A stretch of DNA of 64,000 bases from Peribolospora baueri (Eukaryota; Basidiomycota; Peribolosporomycetes; Peribolosporales; Peribolosporaceae): contig JAMDHS010000007.1 in the NCBI GenBank assembly GCA_029717555.1, positions 62,001-126,000 on the forward strand, in the 5' to 3' direction. Position numbers and translations under genes: made by a program. The notes under the pieces are model-generated. The model ran no database searches. It saw nothing but the letters and a program-made list of their open reading frames with translations, and was not told the DNA's origin. Of the stretch, positions 32,740-45,962 are shown in pieces; the stretch's first letter is position 1, and each line of letters opens with the position of its first letter.

Positions 32740-33540
32740 ACGCCGTGTCCTCTCTTCCTCCCTTCCTTCCTTCCCCTGCCGTTCTCCTTCTCCTTCCCTA
32801 GGGTGACCGACCCATCTGCTTCTTCGATTACCGCGGCACGCCTCCGTGGCCCGCCCCCCGCGGCCATACTCGATGTCTTGACCCATACCCCCCCCCGCGT
32901 TCCATACCTATTTCTCGCACTGGCTCGAAGCCGGCCGGCTGGCCTTGGGACGACCTCTGCGTATGCCTCCCCTGCCACCCTGCCCGCCGGCGCGGGCGTC
33001 CGATCCAGGAGACACGGACGGACGGACGGACGGACGGGGGCCCATCATTTTTTCTTTTCCATTTCTCCATCGACTCCCCGTGTACTATAATATAGCTCGT
33101 CGGTCCTGCGTCATCACTCGCCTCGAATCCAATCGCGTCGGGCCGTCGACCAGACCAGACCCAGTTCGTCAATCCGTCGTCACATCAGTCCGTCAGCCTC
33201 ATACGTCATGGTCATCGAAAATCGGATGCGTTGCATAAGGTGGTATCACGAACCTTCCACCCGCTACGTGTACAACGAAGGCATTCTCCGAGCCAGTTCA
33301 CACCCAAGGAAGAGGAGAGGAAAAGAAATTGTCCTTCGCCGAGGAGCAGTGAGAGCAAATAAGCATGTGTGAAGGGAAAATAAAAAGTTCCGCGACAAAA
33401 TTACCTATGGATGACGACAACGGTCGGTCGGTCGGTCGTTGTGGGTGAGCGTGAAATGCATGAACGTACAGAAATGCTAGAGGAAATGGAAAAGACTCTT
33501 GGATGGACAACGCCTCGTCGTCGTCGCCGCCCTGCTCCGA
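32740..33540. other. Convergent intergenic region
   Basis: 800 bp between the GH16 stop and the VHS-GAT gene stop. No gene seen. It has two tetranucleotide repeats: CGGA units at 33015-33037 and CGGT units at 33421-33438. Confidence 0.5.
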
Positions 33541-36500
33541 TCACACCGCGTTGGGTACCTTGGCCGGGATGTTCGGCGTCCCAGGCCTGCCCTTCCTCGC
33601 CTCGCCAAACCCAGCCTGAACCGCCGCCGTGTGCCCATAGCGCTGGTGTACCGGCTCAAAGTCAGACCCGTCGAGCCGACTGCTGAGCGCGTCCGAGGAG
33701 GCGGCGCTGAACGAGTCGCCGCCGCGAACGCTGACGGCGCGGCGCTTGCCGAGCGCCTTCTCGGAAGGTACGACGGGCGTGGTGGGCACGGAAGAATCGT
33801 CGTCATCTTCCTCATCGTTTCTCGTTCCCCTGCCATCCTCCCACTGCCCCTTGGTGTGATCAAGAGCGGCGGCGACGACGCCGTTGGGCCTGCCCATGGC
33901 CATTAGCAGATCCATGTGTATTTGAATGGGCGACTCTGGCTGAGTAGGCAGGCCTAAAATGGATGGGGGGAGTGTGGGCGCGTTACCCGTTTGTCCGACA
34001 GCCAGGGGCGTCGGCAGAGGTCGTGTGAACGAGGGAGCGGACGCGGAGACGAGAGAAGGGAGCCTGGAATCGTCGGGCGTCGAGGTCGGGCTGGGACCGA
34101 GGGCTACGGTAAATTGGGGCGTCGTCGTCGTCGTCGCGGGTGCTGGCGCTGTCTGTTGCAAGCTGGTGTACGGGTTGTTGTTTGAAACGCTTGGACGGCT
34201 CGACGTGCTTACGGAGCCCCTTCGAGAGGACGAGGGCGTGAAAGACCCGATCTTGCCACCACTCCCGCGTCGCGAGACGATCTGCTCGGCATTCGAATCG
34301 TTCCCACCGCGCATCTCCTCAGCCTCAAAGGGCTTGTGCGAGTGGCCGAAAAACTCCTTGCTCCACCGCAGAGCCTCCCTGCTCTGGCGCTTGTGGGCCT
34401 TCTTGGCCGCCGACGGCGGAGAGTTGCGTCCTGTGAACGGGTTGCTGCTCATGGCTTGGACGGCCGAAGGCGGGGCGGAAGCGGCATGGCCGACCATGGC
34501 CGGGGCGAAAGGATTTGTCTGGAGCTTCGCCGGCAGTTCTCGTCCAGTTCCGCCGTTACCGTGACCGTTGACGCCATTCGTTCGTTCCGGCCTCGGACCG
34601 TGCGGGTGTTCGCGGGACGACGAGCTCTGGCGCGAGTGTGTTTTCACGGACGCGGCGGGGGAAACGGTGAGGAACTCGCCGTGGGTGGGATACGGGGGCT
34701 GAACGGGCAAAGGAGGTGCTTCCTTCACACTGCCCTTCCGACCCTCCGACCCCGAACGATCCGGCTTTTGTTGCGAAGGCTTCGGGCTCGCGGCGCGACT
34801 GCCACTACCGCTAGCTTGCATCGCGGCGCTTGCGGCGCCACCGCCGCCGCCGAGGGCCGAAGAGTTAAACAGCTCGCCCGTTTCGGGATCTTGCCAGAGC
34901 GCGCTTCGATCGACCTTGACCTCGACCTTGCTCCGCTCGCGCACCTCGCCCTCCGTGGCCTCGAACTCTCGCATGCGCTGGACGTCCGCCAGCATCTGCA
35001 GTGACGCGTGTAATTCCTCGTTGGCACCCAATAGATCCGCCAGCAGTCGCTCCTCTGGTGTCTCCGTGATTCCAGGCGGAGTAGGCGCGTTCGGGTCTCT
35101 GGAAAGCATAGCGGCCACCTCGGCGTCGGCACGCTCGCGCGATCGATCCGCCTGTGCCGTGGCCCACGGGATCTGAGCGAGGATGAACGTTTGAGACAGT
35201 TGGACCTTTGTGCGGAACTCCTGCAGGGCGAGTTGAGAGGGCAGCACTCGGAGTCAATCACACGCTCCTGCAGCCCACCAGTGACGATCACACAACGACC
35301 CGTGCTGCCCCTAGGGCTCACCGCGATGAGCGCCTCGTCCCGGTCACCATTTGCCACTTGTCCATCTCCGGCTCCAAATCCCAAGGCCTGGCCTAGTAGG
35401 GCAGCGTTGCTTCGCGCGATCTGACACTCCTCATGGAGCTTCCTCATGTCGTCCTCTGGAGAAACAATCTGTTCCTGAATGAGGGGCCCTCTCCCGACGG
35501 CGGGATAAGCGATGGGAGCCGTAAGAGGTGCGGGCGTCCAGACGCCGTGTCCCACAAAGGGACCACGTGGCCCGTTGGAGGAGGCGGTCCTGAACAGCAT
35601 CTGGGTGGTCCTCGGCTGCCGAGGAATTGGCGAGAAGAGCGGCGAGTTGGGATCGAGTGGTTCTCCCTGTCAGACACGACGTTGAGACGTTAGCGGATGG
35701 ACAGGGCAGACCGCGTATCTGTCGCAATTCGGAACCCACATCTTCAGGTCGATCGGCCGGCTTGATCTTATTCCAGAGTTTGGTGATGGAGCACAAATCA
35801 CCATCGGATTTGAACTGGGAGTAGAGCAAGGGCAAGTGCAAAATTCAGACAATGCCATCCTACCGAGCAAGGTCACCCACGCGAAGCAGTGAACGCGACG
35901 CGGCTCACCTGCCAGGCCAGCACGGCGAGGACGTCCAACAGGATCGCCCTCGTCGCGGGGTCGGTTTTGGAGCTGGCGATCGTATCATCCACAACGTCCA
36001 AGAACCTTCTGGACGCCACCTGGAGTCGGAACCGATCGGACGTGTTGAGGGTGGTGATACCCCAGATGCGTGCCGCTCGCTCTCGAGTTTCGCCTTGGCC
36101 GTACTTGAACTCTTTTCGCAGCGCGCGGGCCGCCTCTTTTGCCGAGGCTTCTGAGTGGGATATGCTGTCGCAGACGGAGAGGACGTAGGTCCAGTCGGCT
36201 GTCGTAAGAGGGTGGGCGCAGAGCCAGCCTGGGAGAAAGGGGCGGCTTTGTTGGTAAGAAGCAATGACGTGCTTCGAACAAAGGGGTCGGTCGCAACGGA
36301 CTCACCGATCTTGTTGGTGATCACTCCCTCCTTCTCCTTTCCTCCATGCTCCCCTTTCTTCCTACTGCTGCGTTCGCCACTGCCGTTCGCCGGCGCGACT
36401 TGGCCCGGCGCTGCGCTGGCGGACCTGAGACCGAAGAAGGAGCCGAAGGCGCCGCGCTTCTTCTCCTTTCCGCCCTGCTGCTGCTCCGGTGGTAGCCCTG

Positions 36501-36651
36501 TGTCCATCCTGTTTCCCCTTTCCGCCTCCATGTCGCCGTCCCTGTTCGCAGAGCCGTCTCTGCTGCCGTCCGTCGACACGCGCCTACGCACGCCCCTTCT
36601 TCGTACGCGAGGCGCAGCCACTGGAGGGGGGGATGGAGGATGCAACTCCAT
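33541..36651 (-). CDS. VHS-GAT domain protein, LSB5-like
   Basis: Five exons (36651-36306, 36228-35909, 35814-35740, 35666-35322, 35220-33541) give 921 residues in one frame. Residues 1-115 are basic and disordered. A VHS domain follows (about 117-260): GWLCAHPLTTADWTYVLSVC, ALRKEFKYGQGETRERAARI, ATRAILLDVLAVLAWQ. A GAT-type helical bundle (about 290-420) contains MRKLHEECQIARSNAALLGQ and ETPEERLLADLLGANEELHA. The C-terminal half is Ser/Pro/Thr/Asn-rich. This layout matches fungal LSB5-like proteins, which bind ubiquitin and link actin patches to endocytosis. Yeast Lsb5 is much shorter (354 residues). The intron between exons 3 and 4 was chosen with donor GTGGGT because it keeps phase and gives PEDGEPLDP. 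Confidence 0.78.
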
Positions 36652-37732
36652 GGGGGAAGAGAGTATACGAGGTGTGACGCTGTGTAGGGACGTGGAATAG
36701 GAGATGGAAGTGGGGAGAGGTAATAACGAGGGGGTTCGCGGTAAACTAAAAGGCGGGGGCTAGCGTGCGGTAGTCGGCCAGCGGCAAGGGCAGGCGGCTC
36801 GCCACGAAGCGAGCGAGCGTGGTGGGAGTAGTTGGAGGAGGTGGCGCCAAGGGGCTCGATTGTGGGCGGGCGAGAGGATGAGAGTATAAAAGAGAAGTCG
36901 ATTATGGTCGAAGCCATCCATTCATCCATCCATCGACCTCGAGCAGCGCCCGTGCGAGGTCGGCCGAGGCGGTGTCGCCGCAGCCGCGATTGGCTCGGAA
37001 ACGCTCGACGGTGAAACTCAAACAGCGACCGCCTGGCGAGTGACGACATGTCCAAACCGACGTTCCTTCCAGATCCCCCGTTCATGACCATGACAGGCAA
37101 GCGCACGATCGGAGAGAGAGACCTGTCGCCCCGGTCGCCAAGACGGGAAAATTCACGACTGGCAAGCATATGTATGTATGTACACCGTGCTCCGTCGGCG
37201 AGACGACACGACGGATCTGGATCGTCACGAGATGGACCGCCGCGTATCTTATCTAACCGTTGACGGCAACAAGCAGGTGAGCGTAATAGCTCGCGGCGGC
37301 CCACCAACCAGATGATGACGAAGATAAAGAGAGACATCCAAGCCATGTGCCCACGGGCTGTCGCACGTTGCAGAGACGAGAGACTCAAGACGAGCATGTC
37401 GCTCATCGTTGCTGACCTTCTAGCCACGGCCAGATACTCTTGAATGAACGGATCGGTAATCCATTCAGCGGTGCAGAAGCTGTTCGTCTCCCGGAAGATG
37501 CTGTCCGACTCCCAGTCTTTATCGCCGAGGGAAAGATGCTTCCTGACGTGCGCGAACAGGTCGCCGTGGCGATGAGCGGGAAAAGAAAGGAATGGCGCCT
37601 TGGCCTTTCCCGTGCTGCGGCACCCGATCACGTCCTGCCGCAGCCGGCCCAACCTGCACGACCGATCGTCACACGTCCTGAAGACGTTGCTCGCGACGAT
37701 CAGGTCAGGTCAGGACAGTCGGCCAGGCCAGC
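36652..37732. other. Divergent intergenic region with a possible small minus-strand gene
   Basis: 1.08 kb between the VHS-GAT start and the APC1 start. On the minus strand near 37540-37420 a frame reads SIFRETNSFCTAEWITDPF followed by IQEYLAVARR. Near 37345-37290 a frame reads GHMAWMSLFIFVIIWLVG, a membrane-helix-like segment, and the two could be joined by a short intron. I do not recognise the family and find no convincing start codon. TCCATCCATTCA repeats lie near 36915-36945. Confidence 0.25.
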
Positions 37733-40700
37733 ATGGACGCCGTCCGTCTGCGCCGCCACGTCTCCGCGGGAGAGCGATATCATGGCCGTCGTCGCAAGGC
37801 AGACGATGGCAATGGCTCTCACCGGCGCTCCCTTTCCCCCTCTCCCTCAGCCCTCGATCCCTCCACCCTCCTCCCCGGCCTCCGCCGCCTCCTCGCTCGG
37901 CCTCTTTTTTCGTCCACCCCTGATGGTCTCCATCGCCCTCGTCGTCTCCTCACCACTGACCCATTGACGGGAGCGGAGGAGGAGCTTTGTTGGAGTGGCT
38001 CTCGTCTCGTATGGACTCAGGGGCCGTCCGTCCGCCGTGCCTTTGACTTTGGCGTCGAGGAGAAGCGTATCGCTGAAGCGCTGTGGGCGAATTTCGACGT
38101 CGGTCCCGGAGGCCTGCTGTCTTCACCGCCATCTTCCTCATCACCAACCTCGCTTCGTTCCCTCAAGCAACAGTCCGACAGTGGCGCGGAACGAGGAAGC
38201 AGGAAGAGGCGAAAGACGGACCCCGACGAGGACGTCGCCGCTTCGGCAGCTTCAGAAGTCCTCGCCTCTCGCTCATCCGACCTGTTCTCGGCCACTCAGT
38301 GTGCTCTTCGCGACAACGTTCGTAAGCATTCTCCGGCGAACTTGCACGTCGACCATGTCGAGCCGTCCACCCGTGTCCGTGTGCTCGTCGTTCTCCTCGT
38401 CGGCTCATCCTCTTCATCAACAGGCCTCGTCAAGCTCTACTACCCCTCCGGCGAAGAGGCCTCGGTCAGCCTTCCTTTTAAGGCTCATCGTGCCTGGCCG
38501 CTCTCCGCCGGCGTGTTGTTTGAGCGATCTTCCGACCCGGACGAGTCCGAGTCGCAGCCTGGCTCCGACACAACTGCAGCCGAACACTCCGCCCACCGCC
38601 GTCCTGTCTCCTACGCCGATGGTTGGAACGCAGATACCCCGCTCTGGCGACGGCCTGAAACAAGCGAGGATGCTACGGCGGCGACATATCTTCTCCTCGA
38701 GAGTCCGTTGGAGGACGTCAAGATCGTGCGAAAAGCGGAGCGCATCTTCGGCCCCGGCGCCGGCGAGCTCACCCGCGTCGAGGGGCCCGGGCTACCATTT
38801 ACCGACCTGAACGAATCGATCGTGTTTGCGTCCGACCTCTCTGACGACTCCCCCCTTCCTCTCGTCGTTACCTACAACGTCTTCCACCGTCGCCTAACTG
38901 TTTGGCGCTACACGGACGGCGCGCACCAAGAGGACCAGCCCTCTGCCGCACCGCCGGCCGACCAGCTGGCAGGCTCGCGCTCACCTCGAACCGCGGGCGA
39001 AAAAGATCGCGGGGGGATGTCCTCGCTCGGTCTTGGCCGCCCCCCTCCTACAGCCCCATCCACCGCAAGCCGTCCACAGCCCACTCGGAATCCGTCGTAC
39101 ACGACCCCCTATCATCCCTCTACACATCAATCCGAGGTCAGCCGCAGAGTTTCCAGCCGGAGGACGGTGAGCGGGGCAGAGACGTCTCGGCGTCTCAGCG
39201 GAAGGCACGAGCGCAGCGTCGTCGTCGGGCTAGGGGGAGCGCGAGAGCGAGAGCGTGACGCCAGCGAGCAGCTGTTAGACGCCCTCATGCAGCCTGGAGG
39301 CGGCGTTCCCGGCGCTGGAACGGCAGAGTCCGGCTCGAACTCGATGTTATTGTCCGCAGCGGGGGCCGGACCGGGTGGGGAAGGGACCGCGTCGGCAGAG
39401 GGCATACACCATCTTTATCCTCCTCACCATCGCGTCGGTGACGTGACGATGGTCGGAGGCGAGACGTTGCTGGTCGGAGCGGACGAAGAGCATCAAGACG
39501 CTGCAACTGGAATGTGGTGGGCGATGTGTTGGCGGGGCGAGATTGATGAGGCCCGAAGGTGAGCGCTCGCCGTTCCGCCCTCGCTCGGCTTGCCGCTGAC
39601 TGTGACTGTTCTTTGACGGACCCTTCTTCGCTGTCGCCTCAGTACTGACTCGGCGGCCAAAATTACAGCGTTCTTTTCTTCTCCCACGGTCTTCCACATA
39701 CATATACCCTTCACGTGCACCCTCCTGTCTTTTTCCGTATCCGTCGTCGATCGTCACACCGCCTCGGAGCGTCTCTGCATCCGCCCCTTAGACGATCCCG
39801 CCCTCGCGTCACTCCCGGCCAGGGAGGCGGTTCCCATCAACGTGTTCGGCCGGGCTCCCAGACATAGGGACGTCTTCGTTCTCAGACCGGACGGACTGGC
39901 TGAGATCCGCTGCTACGACATGTCGTCAGCCATCGATTTCCCCCTCACTGTCGAGGCGGAAGCGAGCAGGGACCAGGACATGCAGGACAGGACGGCAAGC
40001 GACGTGGACATGGATATGGACATCTCTCGGTCCATCTCCACCTCTGCTCGTGCAGACGATCAGATCAAGTCCGTCGAGCTGGCGTCGTGCCAAACGATCA
40101 TCTTCGGTTCCGAGAAAGGAGCGAGCCTTCGGGCCTCTTTCGACTTTTCCCCCCGTGACGATCTCGTTCAACGATGCATGGTCGTCTTTGACCACGTACT
40201 CGACTCTCCGTGGGCCGTCAAGACCGCCTGGTGGCGGTTGAAATGGGGAGGAAAGGACGACTGGGATGCGTTGGTGGACGTGCTCCTGGGCTCGGGCTCG
40301 GATGTCTCCGGTGACAGTCAGAGACGAGACCCTCCCGGCGATCCATTGGGGCCCATCCTTCTGTCCTCCTCGCACACCCGGCATGGCGACGACATATCTT
40401 TGGCTTGCCTCGATCCCCTGCCTGCGGCTTCAACACCCTCGCTTCCAGCACGGTCGTCCGAGGACGCCGCCTTGCGTCCAGCGTCCCTGCCGCCGCTCAT
40501 CTTTGGCTTCCATCTCCTGGCTTCAGACCTCTTACTCTCTCTGGAGACGCAGGAGAGTCTGACACGTCTAGTGCCCCTCCTGACAGCGCTCGCTCGCCGA
40601 CTGGGGCGGCCGGACTGGGCGGACTGGTGGGAGAGCCGCGTTCCAGCTTCTGTTCCCCTTTCAGAAGGCCAGCCATCCTCCTTGAAGGACACCGCTCCGT

Positions 40701-43700
40701 TGCTGCCGGATCCTCCAGACATCATGGCTCATCTCTTGGCCCATCTTCACGGTGTTCAGCTACCCCCTTTCCCCTCCGTCGCCGATGTGGGACGGATTTT
40801 GAACTGCCCGACGGCGCCAAAGGGCGGCGATGAGGCCGGTGAGCCCTGCAAGCAGACAGTGCGACTGTTATCCGTTTTCTCCGCCTTCAGCATGCCTCTC
40901 CCCGCCCCGCCGCAATCATCGGCCGGTCGGTATTCGGAAAACGCTCGTCGTGCGCAAGCCGTCGTCTCGGCCATGGTGTCCGCCGGAGTGGACTCGTCGG
41001 AGCTCGATCGCCTACCGCTCTCCCTCGCCCTTCCCCTGCGAGAGGCCGCGCGAGCTTGCCAAGTCAGTCCGCCTTCTTCTTGGCCCCCGGCTGCCTATGG
41101 ACTCGTAGGTAGGACAGACTTGCAAGTCCAGATCGGCGGTCGGTCGTCTTTGGCCGGCGGGCCTGAACGCCAGGACGCGCCGGGTGTGGAGGCGATCAGG
41201 AAGGGGGTGGAGAGACACCTCTCCCTTCATCCGCTGTCGTTCGCTCGGTTCAGCAAAGACCTTCGCTTGATGGATGTCGCGCAGATACTCCAGTCGCATG
41301 AAACGATGCCGATCAAATTCGTCGATCAACCGGGCTTGAAGTGCGTCGTCCCCTCCCCGTTCTAGCCCCATATCCTATTTCATATCATCGCTGACGTCAT
41401 CGTTCGCCCCGTTTCTTTCTGTTTCGTCAGAGAGCACGACGTCGCGCGAGCGGAGCAGGCGCTTGTTCAGTGCGTTGTGCAGCGCAACATCGCCGTGTGC
41501 GTCGGGCGCGGCATGTTCACGTTTGCCTCTGCCGGTATCGACGTGACGGAACGATGGCCCATTCCGAAGATTGACATGTCCGCCAAAATCCTACCTCGCG
41601 GGCACGTCGTGCAGCTGGACATGTCGGCCTTTGCAGTGGACACAAGTACGTGGCCAGAGTTTCACAACGGCACAGCTGAAGGACTGCGGATCTCGCCGGG
41701 AACGTCGGAGCTCAGCAGTTCGTGGATCAACTATAACCGACCGGCAGATCCCAACCCGGCGTTCGCTGGCTACCTATTCGGCCTCGGCTTGGGCGGACAC
41801 TTGCGCTCCTTGCACCGCTTCGAGGCGCGAAGCTATCTGATCGGCCGCGATGACTTGACTTCCATTGGCCTGCTCTTGGGTTTGGCAGCGAGCTACGTCG
41901 GCAGTAGCGACGTGACCGTCACCAAGATCATCACCCCCCACGTACCAGCCTTGCTCCCCCACCGGTCTCTTGATCTCTACATTCACACCACCGTGCAGGC
42001 GGCCGGCCTCTTGAGCCTCGGCCTCGTCTATATGGGTACGGAAAACCGGCGCATTGCCGATGTCTTGCTCCGGCAAATCGACTGCCGGCAGTTCATGACG
42101 AAGGACGGACCGGACGAGTATCGCGAGGCGTACTCTCTCTCTGCGGCCTTCGCGTTTGGGATGATCATGCTGGGCAAGGGCAAGAAGGTAGGGGAAGCGA
42201 CGCAGGACGGAGGGAAAGTCTCGAAAAAGGACGCGACGACCAAGGAGGAAGAGCAGGCGATCATGACCAATGCGGACGCTCTGAAGCGCCTCCGTCTCCT
42301 TCTTCTCGGCCATCCGTCCGATGATGCGGCCGGGACGCAACGGCGGACGGACTTTGATCTCAGCATGACATCAACGGGCGCGACGTTAGCCCTGGGACTC
42401 ATGTACCTGAAGACAAATCGTGCCGACATTGCCGAGATGCTCGAAATCCCGTCAACGGTGGTGCACCTCGATTCGGTGCGGCCTGACTTTCTCCTCTTGC
42501 GCACTCTCGCCCGCCAGCTCATCATGTGGCGGCACATCGGCGCCAGCAAGGCCAGCGTCGAGGCAGCCTTGCCGCCGTTTATTCGAGACGCCATGCAAAA
42601 GAGGGCGCAGGCCGGCGTGCTTGACGAGAGTATCGAGTTGGCATATCACAACATGGTCGCTGGAGCGTGCTTCGCTCTAGCCCTTAAATACGCCGGAAGC
42701 GCAAACGCGGAAGCTTACTCTACGCTGAACCACTTCCTGGACCTGTTCACATCGCGGGCGAACCTGAAGGGTACGTTTCGCAAGGTCGAGGAATTCCTGT
42801 TTCGTGACGCTGACTGTTTCTCATTTTCTCATGAACAGCCACCACATACGATGAAAAGGTCCGACGTGCTGCCATTCGCACCTGCGCGGACCTGATCGTC
42901 ATCTCGACGGCCATGGTCGTCGCAGGATCGGGGCACGTCGACCTGTTGCGCAAGCTGCGCTTGTCTCATGGTCAGATCTACACTGACGCAGCCGTGCCGG
43001 CTCACAGTTATGGCACGCACATGGCCACACATATGGCCCTTGGCTTGCTGTTCCTCGGCGGCGGCCGTTTCACCCTGGGCACGTCCAACTCGGCCATTGC
43101 TGCCATGGTCATCGCCGCCTTTCCGCGCTTCCCTTCTACGAGCACGGATAACGCGGCTCACTTGCAAGCGTATCGACACCTCTGGGTGTTGGCCGTGGAG
43201 CCGCGCTGCTTGGTGGTCAAGGACGTGGACACGGCCGAGACTGTTTTCGTTCCGGTCAAGGTCAAGGTGCTTGAGGAGGAGGCTCCCGGGAGCCCAAATC
43301 TGGTGGCCCGGAGCCAAGAGCTGATCTCGCCAACGCTGGTGCCAGACTTTGCTCGGATCGTGAGCATCAAGACAGACAGCGTGCGATACTGGCCGTTGGT
43401 CCTGGAGGTGAGAAGGAGCGCGGACCATGCGAGGAGCCTGTTGGATACGCAGACGATCCGCGTCAAGCGGCGAACGAGCCACCTGAGCTATGCCGAAGAC
43501 CCGCGTGGCAATCGCAGTCTGTCGCAGCGGAGTGCAGGTTTGCAAGTCGACGGCGTCCACCTGAGCTCTCAGCATCATGGCATCGGCGAGCTCGAAGGCC
43601 TCGTTCGAGCCTTCTCCGGTGGGGCCGACCACGTAGCCCTGGCTCGGCATGTTCGGAACGCTCTCAAAGACGCGAATTCAGCCGGCTCGTCGTCGAGCTC

Positions 43701-44037
43701 ATTTGCGTCCTTTGCTCTCACCGCCCTCATGGAATGCGTCGGCGAGGACAAACCGTCGGTGTTGGTCGACTACATACGTCTCTTTCGTGCTCGGCAAGAG
43801 ATTTTGAGGCAGCACCACCGATCTCGTGCGAACATGGCCCTCATCGATGTCCTTCTCTTGCAGGACTTTTATTCGTCTGGCGCCTTTCAGCGCTTAGTCG
43901 GACCGGATCAGGGTTCGCCGTTGATCCAGCGGGCCTTCCTCGAGTCTGTGGTGCAGTCTGCGAGAACGGCGTGTGAGGCCTTGTTGGGAGTGGACGCGGG
44001 GGACGGGATGGGTTCGATTTCTTCGTCTTCCGTTTGA
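37733..44037 (+). CDS. APC1: Anaphase-promoting complex subunit 1
   Basis: Four exons (37733-39558, 39643-41340, 41431-42770, 42839-44037) encode 2020 residues in one frame. The N-terminal part has the APC1 signature ELCWSGSRLVWTQG and KRIAEALWANFD of its beta-propeller. The middle is helical. From about residue 1310 there are PC repeats (proteasome/cyclosome type): TSIGLLLGLAASYVGSSD, TVQAAGLLSLGLVYMGTENR, AYSLSAAFAFGMIMLGKGK. Near the end come YGTHMATHMALGLLFLGGGR and LQAYRHLWVLAVEPRCL. APC1 is the platform subunit of the ubiquitin ligase that triggers anaphase and mitotic exit. The start is tentative: the first 50 residues are Arg/Ser-rich and unlike relatives, and a first short exon upstream is possible. 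Confidence 0.92.
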
Positions 44038-44321
44038 CATGATTGATTCGATGAAGGCAGATCAATGGAATGGATACAGTATTCTGTTTCGCGTGGCAGG
44101 TGCCATCCAGGCCTGGCGTCCAACGAGGGCCGCGGGCGCCCCAAGTTCCTGAAAAGCCAATGGATATATGAGGTTGCGCATCGTATTCGGAGTGGACCGA
44201 ATTTCCCAAGTGCAAAAAAGAAGAGAGGATGAAAAAAATGGAGGGGCAAGAAACGAGAACGAAAAAGGAACATCTCCTACAACGTGTGAAAGAGAAAGAG
44301 GAGCCCTGGCTCGGCCCGGGC

Positions 44322-45962
44322 CTACTTTGCCTTTTCGTCCGCGTCGCCGATGGGGACGCTCTCGATGTGGGAGGTTTCGCCCTCGCCCTTGTCGTCGATC
44401 GGAAGGGAGGCCTCCATGGCGTTCACCTCGATGTCTTCTTCTGCTCCTGCTCCTGCTCCTGCTGGTTCAATGTTCTCTACCGCGCCCGCGCGCTTAACGA
44501 GCTCAAAGTGCGATCCGAGTCGCTCCTGTCCGCAGGCAGTGACGACGGCGACGGTGGCAAAGACGATGCAGAGGATGATCGTCATGACCTGCGAATAGTT
44601 GGGCTTACCATTCACATGCCAGTGTGACGCCCAGACGGTTTGGATCTGGGCGGCGGGAGCGGAGATCATGTTGCCGATCTGGTAGACCGCACCCGGGAAG
44701 ACGCCGCGGAACTGGGGCGGGGCGTACTCGTTGAGGAGGACGGGCATGACGCCCCAGGCGCCGTTGGAGGCGGATTGGACGAAAAAGTTGCCGGCGGCGA
44801 GGGCGCCCAAGCCTGTCGGTAGGGTCCACAAGGGGATCATGCAGAGGCCAAAGCAAGTGGCCGCGACGACGGTCAAGCGTCGGCCAAAGAACTGGGAGTA
44901 GTAGCCACAGATGGAGCCGCCAACGACGGCTCCGACCTGACCGATGATCGTCGCGATGCTGGCGTCCTTGTTGGAGAGCTCCTTCTGCGTCTTGAGGTAG
45001 GTGACGTACATGTCTTGGCATCCGTGGCTCATCCAGTTGAACGCGGCGGAGAGGAGGACGCAGTAGAGGAACATCTTGGTGTATTGTTGAGCGGCCAACT
45101 TTCCGTCTCTGATGAACAGGGCCATACGCATCTTCAAAGGCGGGCGGTCCTCCTTGGGCCCCTTGTCACGGTAGATGCGCGACTCGGGCATGAACATGGT
45201 GATGAGCGCGACGAGAGCGGTGAAGCCGGCGCCGATGTGGAAGATGGACTTGTACCCTTCGCTCGAGACGGGCACGACGGCAATGTTCATGACGGCCGCG
45301 AGGAGGTATCCGATCGAGTAGCCTTGTTGAAGGATGCCGGAGAACAAGCCACGGGCCTCGACGGGCATGTTCTCCAAGGCGATGGCGGCGGACATACCCC
45401 AGATGCCGCCCATGGCGACTCCAAAGAGTGCTCGGACGCCGATGAAGGCGGAGTAGGTGGGCGCAAAAGCGGTGCCTATCTGGAGGACGGCGAGAATCCA
45501 GAGATTGAAGGACAGCGGCCACTTTCGACCGAAGACGTCGGCCAAGATGCCGAAGAGGACTGCGCCGACGGAGCGGAAGAGGAGGGTCAAGGTGATGGAG
45601 ACGGTGATGGCGGAGATGGAGCGCTTGTATCGAGCTGAGAGCTCGGTGGTGACGAGGTTGACGGCATTGAAGTCGTAGCCGTCTGACGTCCAAGCCGCGC
45701 TGGACAGAGAAACAAGTTTTGTTCGCCATCTTCTTAGCCAAACGCACAAACCCGCTTTCTCCCCGGCGGCGCGACGAAAGGGGCGAGGGGCGACTCACAG
45801 TCCGACCAGAAAGAAGGCCCAGTCCTGCGCGGAGAGGAGGCCGACGACCTTCCAAGGGGCGGGGGGCATGACCCTGGGCACCCTCTTAGTGACCAGGACG
45901 CCTCGCTCGTCGATCAGGGTAACATTGTTTTCCCAGAGCCTCAAATTTTGCAAGACACCCAT
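44322..45962 (-). CDS. JEN1-like carboxylate/proton symporter (MFS)
   Basis: Two exons (45962-45799, 45699-44322) encode 513 residues with about 12 membrane helices. The Jen1 family motif NXXSHX[S/T]QDXXXT appears as NWMSHGCQDMYVT, with Cys at the Ser/Thr position. Other typical parts are AAWTSDGYDFNAVNL, the sugar-porter-like GILADVFGRKW loop, and GLFSGILQQGYSIGYLLAAV. The C-terminus is cytosolic, with a run of Ala/Gly and acidic residues. The family imports lactate, pyruvate, acetate or succinate with protons across the plasma membrane. A minus-strand TATATA-type box lies about 105 bp upstream. It is the left member of the metabolic cluster. Substrate cannot be read from sequence. Confidence 0.88.

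Noticed and set aside
31876-32886. 336-codon minus-strand open frame opposite the GH16 gene
   Set aside because: Antisense shadow with Arg/Gly/Ala bias and no domain; the plus strand has a signal peptide and the GH16 active site.
36321-37652. 443-codon minus-strand frame treated as one gene
   Set aside because: Its lower part overlaps the true first exon of the VHS-GAT gene in another frame and is low-complexity. Only the upper 37.27-37.56 kb part looked protein-like and is kept as a weak finding.
42829-43650. 273-codon minus-strand open frame opposite APC1
   Set aside because: It lies wholly inside the APC1 last exons and has no recognisable features.
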